From Allium sativum (Eukaryota; Streptophyta; Magnoliopsida; Asparagales; Amaryllidaceae): 64,000 nucleotides of DNA. The position numbers and the translations under genes were made by a program. The stretch is taken from positions 360,465,863 through 360,529,862 of the forward strand of contig CM060915.1 of assembly GCA_030737875.1 (NCBI GenBank). Direction: 5' to 3'. The notes below the pieces were generated by a model. That model ran no database searches. It saw only the letters and a list, made by a program, of their open reading frames with translations, and was not told the origin of the DNA. Below are positions 57,578 to 64,000 of this stretch, in pieces; the first letter of the stretch is position 1, and each line of letters starts with the position of its first letter.

Positions 57578-58708
57578 TTAGTTTGAGAGACTACCTAGGC
57601 TTTGGTAGGAGTTTACTCATTAGAGATAGGGTCAGTGGAACCCTAGAATGAGTTAAGTGTATATATACAAAGGTGCGTATTTGTTAGTTGATATAAAACT
57701 TGTTTTATATTGTGTTGGCTAGTCTGTTCAGTGGCTTATGAATTCTGATCGAATCGTGGGATGCCACGACATCGATAGGAGTTTCTAAACACTTGAATAG
57801 AGAATTTGACATAATATTGTTTTAAAGTGGGTAAATGAAATAATTTTACCTAAAATTCTATTTTTATCGAGAAGGAATAATTTCCTAGAATTATTATATA
57901 TGGATGTGTTGGCTGTTATTATAATCAAATGAGATTATAAAATTTAAATGGTTATATATTACCAAATAGAATTTGTATATGAATAAAACATACAAATGAG
58001 ATGAGTTAAAATTGAATGCAAACCAGATTTTTTAATTTAATCCTAGAAAGTTGGAAAAAGTATATTTTCTGAAGTATACTAAAAATATATAGTTTTGTTT
58101 TGAGAGGATTTTTGAATAGAAATCGTTTTGAATGGATTTTGGAAATGATAAAGCACTGAACACACTTCGATCGCTAGGAAATAATTCTGATAATGACAGC
58201 AACATCATCAGTGTTCATTTTTTAGTTTCTAAGTGATGCATTGATACCTTAGAAAAGTTATTAATTAAAATTTGTTTGAAAGAAATAATTGTTTTGGAAA
58301 ATTCAAATGTTTTGAATTCGAGAAAGAAATAAATATATGTATATATATATTTATGTGATTTCAGAAGGATTTGAAATAAAAACTCGGGAATTTGAATGTT
58401 AGAATTTAAATCTAACTAAAGAAAGTTAAATGGATCGAAGTGAATAAATTGATTAGAACCAATCAAAGTGAATTTGGACGCATATGAATGGAATATGAAT
58501 TCGATGTGAATATATTAGTTGTGAATCATTCAGATAAAATGAATGTTGGCATATAGGGTGTGCAATTCGAATGAAAAACAAAAGTTTTGTGGAAACTAAA
58601 AATTTGTTGAAATATGAAGAGTTGAGTTTCAACGTAAGTGGATTTTGAAAAGTAAATAGGTTTGTAACATTTTTCCTATCTTAATAATTACGGGAATGAA
58701 ATTCTTTT

Positions 58709-58721
58709 AAGGGGGGAAGAA
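58709..58721 (+). promoter_or_regulatory. polypurine tract (C)
   Basis: AAGGGGGGAAGAA, identical to that of A, directly before TGTAGCGACCC. Confidence 0.93.
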
Positions 58722-61287
58722 TGTAGCGACCCAGATTTTTGGTCAATTAATTTTAAACATTTTAAATTATTTTATATGTTAAGTTGATAATATAAATGTA
58801 TTTTTATATGGAGTTTATTAATTTAATAATCGGATACGATTTAATTTCGAATATATTGAATAATCATATAAGAAAATGAAATATAATTGAATTCGAAGTT
58901 AGAACTGAATTGAAAACATTTCAGATGATCAATATAAATTCTATTTGTATATAAATGATGATAATACAAATTTAATATCGAGGAATTGATTGTTTCTGAA
59001 TTTAAATTTTATTATATCAATTTAATATGGTTATTTTATATATGCGTTCAAATTAAATTTCAAAATATATCCCATTGAGTCCAGAATAACATTATAAAAT
59101 TGAAACGTCGATCATTACATTAAAACAAGAGTTCGTGATTTCAAGTTATGAACCCCAAAATACTTTTGATGGATAAGCTCGAAATCAAATCAGAATCTAT
59201 TTAAATAAAATAAAAATCTCTTTATTTCGAATCTATTAATTTAGAATCAAGTCAAATTAAATATTTCATACTTAACCTATCACCTATAATGTACCAATGC
59301 AGACCTAAATTCCTTGGTAGCTAAGTTTTCTTCGTTTATGTAATCGCGCACATCCTCCCCCTTTATTTCTTCTGTAAATCCTAAAAAAATATCAAAGCTT
59401 CAAATTAAAAATGGTTGTTCCCTCTATATAACGCGTCCCCCTGCAATTTTCGTCGTTTAGCAAATAAGAATCGAAGGCTTCAGGCGAAATAAATGGCCCT
59501 CCTTTCCTCAAATTTCCAAATCGAATGAGACAGACTCGTTGTCCTCTTAAAAGTTTCAGGAAATAAAAAATCTAATTCGTTTCATTCATTCTTCAAAAAT
59601 CGAATCCCTCTGCTAAAAATTTAAAGCTGATATATTAGAACTCATTGCTTTGAGTCTTCAATTAGATGTCGGTTTTTAGGGTGCGATCAAATCATTGGCG
59701 CTGATTTCAGAAATCGCGAACTAGGGCTTTCAATTTTTAGGCGAATTCCATTGAGGGAGGAAAGCGAGGTTGGCATGGCTTTGGAGGTCGACATTGGTAC
59801 TAGTTTCATTTTCAGGTGACAATGGTGGAAGCGATCATGAATTTGGGATGGTATGGATGGTGCGGTTTCAGGAAAGCAGGTGTTGTGTTGATCACGATAT
59901 AAGTGGAATTCGAACTAATGTCAATCTATGATGTTGATAGTGCGATTCTGATGTTGAACGTGTTACTGGGGTTTGGAATTGAGATGTTTGGCGATAGAAG
60001 CTCGGTTGTGACAGGAATGACCGACACTAGAAGGAGTTGGTTTAGACAGTGAAGAGATGATCGGTTTTGAGGTATGTATTTGTTTCAAGATAGATAATCA
60101 ACTTAAATATTTTTATTAGTATGAATAGTTTTAATTTAAATTCAAGTAAACCAATTTATGAAATTAGTTTATATAAAAGAAATTAGTTAGTAAAGAAATA
60201 TAAATTGTAAACAGACCCTTGAGTATGAAATTAAGGTTTAATTTGGAATTGGTTTACACATGGGTAATTTATTATAATAAATTAGTACAATCTGATAAAC
60301 GAAATTTATTAATATTTTTTACACTGAAAAACAGACGTATGGAGGAATCACTATGAAATCTATATAATAGGCTTCATTGGGCTAAGCGGCAATAAAAATC
60401 ACGGTGAGTAAACTCACTCTCGGGATTCGTTTATAAATTTATTTTAAATAATTTTTATATATTGTTTGTTGTTTGTTTGGATGCACTGAATTATTTTTGT
60501 GGTTATTATATATATATTAGTTATATAGGCTTGGTGGTTGTGGCTATTACACACACACGCATATATATATATTGGATATTTCCTGCAGTACCTTTAGCGG
60601 ATGCCCGCAGTACCATTAGCGAATGATTTCCCTACGCGCCCCACAATATATATTATGGATAACCTTCTATACCACGATATCCTACCTTGAAGCTGGATGG
60701 TTATTATTTATGTTGTCTAACATTTGTGGATGCAGGAAAACAGGTTGGAGGGATCCAACTGGATTCCTCAAAATTTATTGTTTGTCTGTTTTCATATATA
60801 TTATCATATATGATGTGTTAGAAAACATCTGATTGATAATTGGGTGTTTTGGATGTTTGAATATCACTGGTGAAAAGGAATTTTGGGATTTAAAAGGGAA
60901 AATCTATTTTTCTAAAATAGAAATTGAATTTCGAATGGGCTAGGAAATATTAACTTATTTTGAATAATAAAAACAAGCAGTTCATGTATAAATGATGCTT
61001 ATAAATGAAGTGAAATAAATTATCATTGGATAATTTGGGGAATATAAATTCAAATTTGAATTTAAAAAGGGGAATTGAAATTATTTTAAAAAATAAACGA
61101 TGAAATCTATTCCGATGTCCGAAATGCAAATTGAATCAAAATAAATCCATATGGATTTATGATTTGAAATTCATTTATGTTGAATTTACAAAAATAAATC
61201 ATTTCCAGAAATGATATTTAAATTGTATTAGATAGAAACTGAATTTAAATATGAAAATATATTCTACAATTATAAATATAAGTTATA
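58722..61287 (+). mobile_element. C 3' LTR, first 2.57 kb
   Basis: U3 start, AT-rich zone, GC-richer cassette (about 59290-60080), TGGGCT box near 60378, H3 (60404-60417), AT and CA tracts (60540-60575), duplicated GCAGTACC block, and the hairpin zone with ATAAATCC/GGATTTAT (61141-61160). Cut by D at 61288; TTATA just before is the candidate target duplication. Confidence 0.88.
59290..60080. other. GC-richer cassette in C LTR
   Basis: Contains stretches typical of plant leader sequence (AACTAGGGCTTTCAATTTTT, TTTTCAGGTGAC) and several ATGs, but no ORF above 60 codons with a recognisable domain. Unrelated to the cassettes of A, B, S1 and S2. Confidence 0.4.
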
Positions 61288-61960
61288 TGTAACAACCCGG
61301 AAATGCGAGCCAATTTAAAATTTTTATTTTGGCAATTTTAGCGAATTTTGCATATTTAAAATGAATTATTTTAAATAATAACGACGAGAAATTTATTTTG
61401 AATATAATTCAAACGTATATATTATATACGTCGTCGTTAAAATATAAATAATTATATATAATTATAAATAGGAATTGAAAATGGCGCGGTAGTTCGATAA
61501 TTCGATTACAAACTTCAATTGAACGTAACGGGTGCAAAACAAACCGGATTTTAGCGAAACCAAAAATAATAGAATCTAATTGAGAATATCTTTCCATAGA
61601 ATCCGAAAAATTGAGATTTCATAGCGGGAATCAAAAGATATGTCCAGTTGAAAATTCTGAATAGTCGCTATGGAATTTCGGCCTTTAAAATTAGCCATTT
61701 TGCAAACGACCTCGGATTTCAACGAAACCACTTTTGTTGGATCCGTGATGTCAAATTATTACTAGATTCCAAATTTCATAATTTTTCGAATCAATATGTG
61801 AGCGTGGCAAAGGAAAACGCGTTTGACCAGTTTCAGTTGATTTTAATCGACTGGAAATTGGCCAGTTTTCCAACGATCTCAGAATTCGCTGAAACTAGTT
61901 TTGTTAGGACCGTATCGTTAATACGAAGCTAGAAAATATTTTTCTGCAATTTATAGTGTT
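61288..61960 (+). mobile_element. D: start of another giant LTR, cut by F
   Basis: TGTAACAACCCGG start, module M at about 61480-61680, then two copies of the GTTTTGTTRGA..CCGT block seen in S1. Relationship is closer to S1 than to B or C. The rest lies beyond F, off the window. Confidence 0.75.
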
Positions 61961-62204
61961 TGTAACAACCCGTATTTTCAATAACCTGTTATAACATAAA
62001 TGGAGGCAGATTTAAACTGTAAAATCGGAATCAAGGGAAACGGGCTATGCCATTGCGTTCGTCTCGGAAAAATACGCGAAATAGAATCCGAGTTTTCGAA
62101 AATCGGAGTCCGTATGACCAAGATATGGCCTCGCGAAGTTTCACGAAAAATTCCCAAATTAAAGTATACTTAATTAAGTGAAATGGGTTGCGCAGAGAAA
62201 TATA

Positions 62205-62232
62205 TATATATTGATATATATATATATATATA
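62205..62232. repeat. AT microsatellite (F)
   Basis: Two short TA tracts separated by TTGA. Confidence 0.85.
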
Positions 62233-62545
62233 ATTGAAAATTAAATAAATAAATATGCAAAAATGTTCAAAACAGCGAATTGGGAGAGGGGAATAACCGA
62301 ACCGGCCGATTTTTGAGGTCGACCCGAGCTCGCTGGGTCGACTAGGGGTTAATCCAGGGTGTTTGGTTGTCAACCCGTGGGCCGATTCGCTCAAATGCAG
62401 ATTTTGCATTTGGATGGTTCTCATGGTTCATCTTTAATCTAAAGGCCCTAGATGGTTCCTACACTTGACTTCTTCCCAAAGACATGCTTTGATGGCTTGG
62501 ATTGAATCTAGGTTTAATCCTATGGCCTAAAACACTTGCCTAATC

Positions 62546-62553
62546 TATAAATA
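62546..62553 (+). promoter_or_regulatory. TATA box of LTR F
   Basis: TATAAATA in a less AT-rich context, followed about 30 bases later by CTCATTATTCATTCATGC, a plausible start region (R). It lies about 590 bp into the LTR, like the TATA of T1 (about 440). Confidence 0.6.
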
Positions 62554-63591
62554 AGACCCTAACCTACCCTAAATCCTCATTATTCATTCATGCAACTAAA
62601 CTATGGCAAAATTTTACCTCTCATGGCCTCCACTCTCTTCATAAACTTTCTAAATGGTTTCTATGAGAGATTTTCCATGCATACAAGTGTTTTCAAGCTT
62701 GTATGAGTGTCATTAGCTTGCATTCAAGTCAAGTTTCTATCTTTGCATCATAAAGCAAGGGTTTTGATCATTTTGGCTCAAGGGTTTTTATGTTAGAGCT
62801 TGCATTTTGGGTCTATTTGATTGCATAAGGGCTTTGTCATATCTTTTGTGCCTTCATAGCAATGTAAGCCCTTTCCCTACTCTTAGATATTAACTATGAA
62901 GTTAAATGTTCATGTTGCAAGTTTGGGTTTGATCATTGAGTATGATACATGCTATCATGTCATGCAAGTTTATGAAGTCATTATCTTGATCTTGTGAGCT
63001 AAAAGCTACAACCTTAATGTTGAAATGTTGCATTAGGCAACATGAGAACCCTCATAACCTTTATGTCAACTTGCATATGAAGTCATAACCCTTATATGAT
63101 GATATATGCGAGTTACTAGTCATCATTCCATATCTTTTGTCACCATGATTCGCTTATGTGCCAAGTTTGGGTTTATGCATGTTTTGAGGCTTAAGAATGT
63201 AACATGCAAGTTAATGAACACATTTGTGCCTCATTTGCCACCATGATTAACTTGTGGCTTAATATCCATTTTTGTCATGCCTTTGCCAAGTCTCTTCTTT
63301 TAATCCATTACGTTTTCGCGAACGTATATGCGAGTTTAAAAGCGTTGGGTTATGTTATGGGTAATTTCTAATGACATGAAAATACAACTTGAAAACATGA
63401 CTTGAAATATAACATGGAAGTTGACATGTAAGTATGCATAAAAACATAAGCTTGGGAATTTACCTATTAAGTTAGGTCTATCCTTTGGGAATTTACCTAT
63501 TAAGTTAGGTCTACCCAAATGCTTGAAAACTTGTAACATGTTTTGGGAAACATGATGGACATGACACTTAGATAATATAAGTGTGGCCAAC

Positions 63592-63787
63592 TCGAGGTTG
63601 GGTTGAGTTTGCAACGTAAAACTACCCGGAACCGACCGGCCTAACTAGTAGTTGCAAACAATAGGACCCAATGTGAGAAGTTGGTCATGTTGTGTTTGAA
63701 CCCGAGGTTAGACCAAGTTCTGGTGTAAAGCTACCCGGAACCGACCGGCTTAACTAGTAACCACAACAAAGTCTAATGTGAGAGGTG
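63592..63787 (+). repeat. two-copy CCCGGAACCGACCGGC repeat (F)
   Basis: Units about 111 bases apart, each with CTACCCGGAACCGACCGGC and ..AATGTGAGA; homologous to the pair in the T1/T2 LTRs. Confidence 0.75.
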
Positions 63788-64000
63788 AAGGTGCATTAAG
63801 TAATTAATGCCACATGATAGGGTTAAGTTAATTTGATTAATGACTCTTAACCAAATATGACATGGACAAATGGGTTAAGTAATTTGATTAGGCTAATGAT
63901 ACTTAACAAAACATGACAAGGTTGGGTAGGTTAAGTAACTTGATTTGCCTAATGACACTTAACCATTTTTATATGACTAGTGGATGGGGTTAAGTTAACC

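Larger units (their letters stand above)
57564..58721 (+). other. internal region of C, non-coding, 1.16 kb
   Basis: Leader hairpin 57627-57645, 25-bp inverted repeat 58187-58211, decayed box 58688-58703, PPT. Collinear with the internal region of B. No ORF of note. Confidence 0.88.
53860..61287 (+). mobile_element. C: giant-LTR non-autonomous retrotransposon, both LTRs truncated by insertions
   Basis: 5' LTR remainder 53860-57563, primer site, internal region 57564-58721 (1158 bp), PPT, 3' LTR start 58722-61287. The 5' LTR start is lost to E (53860 corresponds to about 60855) and the 3' LTR end to D. Full LTR length would be about 5.8 kb. Closest to B in landmarks (duplicated GCAGTACC block 60587-60627, same hairpins). 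No coding capacity. Confidence 0.87.
61961..64000 (+). mobile_element. F: Tekay-like LTR, related to T1/T2, runs off the window
   Basis: TGTAACAACCCGT start, preceded by GTGTT (61956-61960), the candidate target duplication. It shares with the T1 LTR a GCCATTGCGTTCGTCTCGG block near its start and the two-copy CCCGG repeat (63592-63787). A clear TATA box is at 62546-62553. It is a separate subfamily. No coding region in view; whether a full element follows cannot be told. Confidence 0.8.

Noticed and set aside
61409..61932. ORFs of 62 and 94 codons in D
   Set aside because: They overlap module M and the repeated block, which are non-coding in all other copies.

Overview
This is a heterochromatic stretch of a seed-plant nuclear genome. 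It is AT-rich, has no ordinary host gene that I can recognise, and is built from LTR retrotransposons inserted into one another. The plant signature is a Ty3/gypsy chromovirus of the Tekay/Del type (two CCHC knuckles, aspartic protease, RT, RNase H, integrase with GPY/F and a C-terminal chromodomain), together with initiator-Met tRNA primer sites, TG...CA LTRs and 5-bp target duplications. I cannot name the species. All alignments were done by eye.

Layout, using my own labels. T1 (+) is a decayed Tekay element whose 5' part lies off the left edge: internal region 1-10455, 3' LTR 10456-11035 plus 29145-31734. Inside its RNase H is S1 (-), a 6.0-kb solo LTR (2010-8010, target duplication CCTAT). 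Inside its 3' LTR is T2 (-), a complete Tekay element (11036-29144, target duplication CTAAT), whose own 3' LTR holds S2 (-), a 6.5-kb solo LTR (13924-20456). T1 sits in the 5' LTR of A (+), a giant-LTR element (31735-52248). The 3' LTR of A holds B (-), a complete giant-LTR element (35176-48530, target duplication GTTAG). A sits in E, an unclassified LTR-like fragment (52249-53859). E sits in the 5' LTR of C (+), a third giant-LTR element (53860-61287). The 3' LTR of C is cut by D (61288-61960, start of another giant LTR), and D is cut by F (61961-64000, a Tekay-like LTR). The chain C > E > A > T1 > T2 > S2 is six insertions deep.

The notable content is the giant-LTR family (A, B, C, S1, S2, D). 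LTRs are about 5.3-6.5 kb, yet the region between them is only about 1.2-1.4 kb and encodes nothing. What remains is a primer site, a conserved hairpin just after it, a conserved 25-bp inverted repeat, and a polypurine tract, plus LTR ends that resemble those of the Tekay elements. This looks like a cis-only parasite of Tekay-type machinery. Its LTRs carry many short hairpins, in places as long arrays whose arms change together from unit to unit, and they contain sequence modules (M, N, a GC-richer cassette) that occupy different places or orientations in different copies.

How the parts would work together: a Tekay element supplies Gag, protease, RT/RNase H and integrase; the giant-LTR elements would supply only RNA with matching signals. 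Both Tekay copies here are broken (T1 by at least eight in-frame stops, one frameshift and S1; T2 by fewer lesions), so any helper activity must come from elsewhere in the genome.
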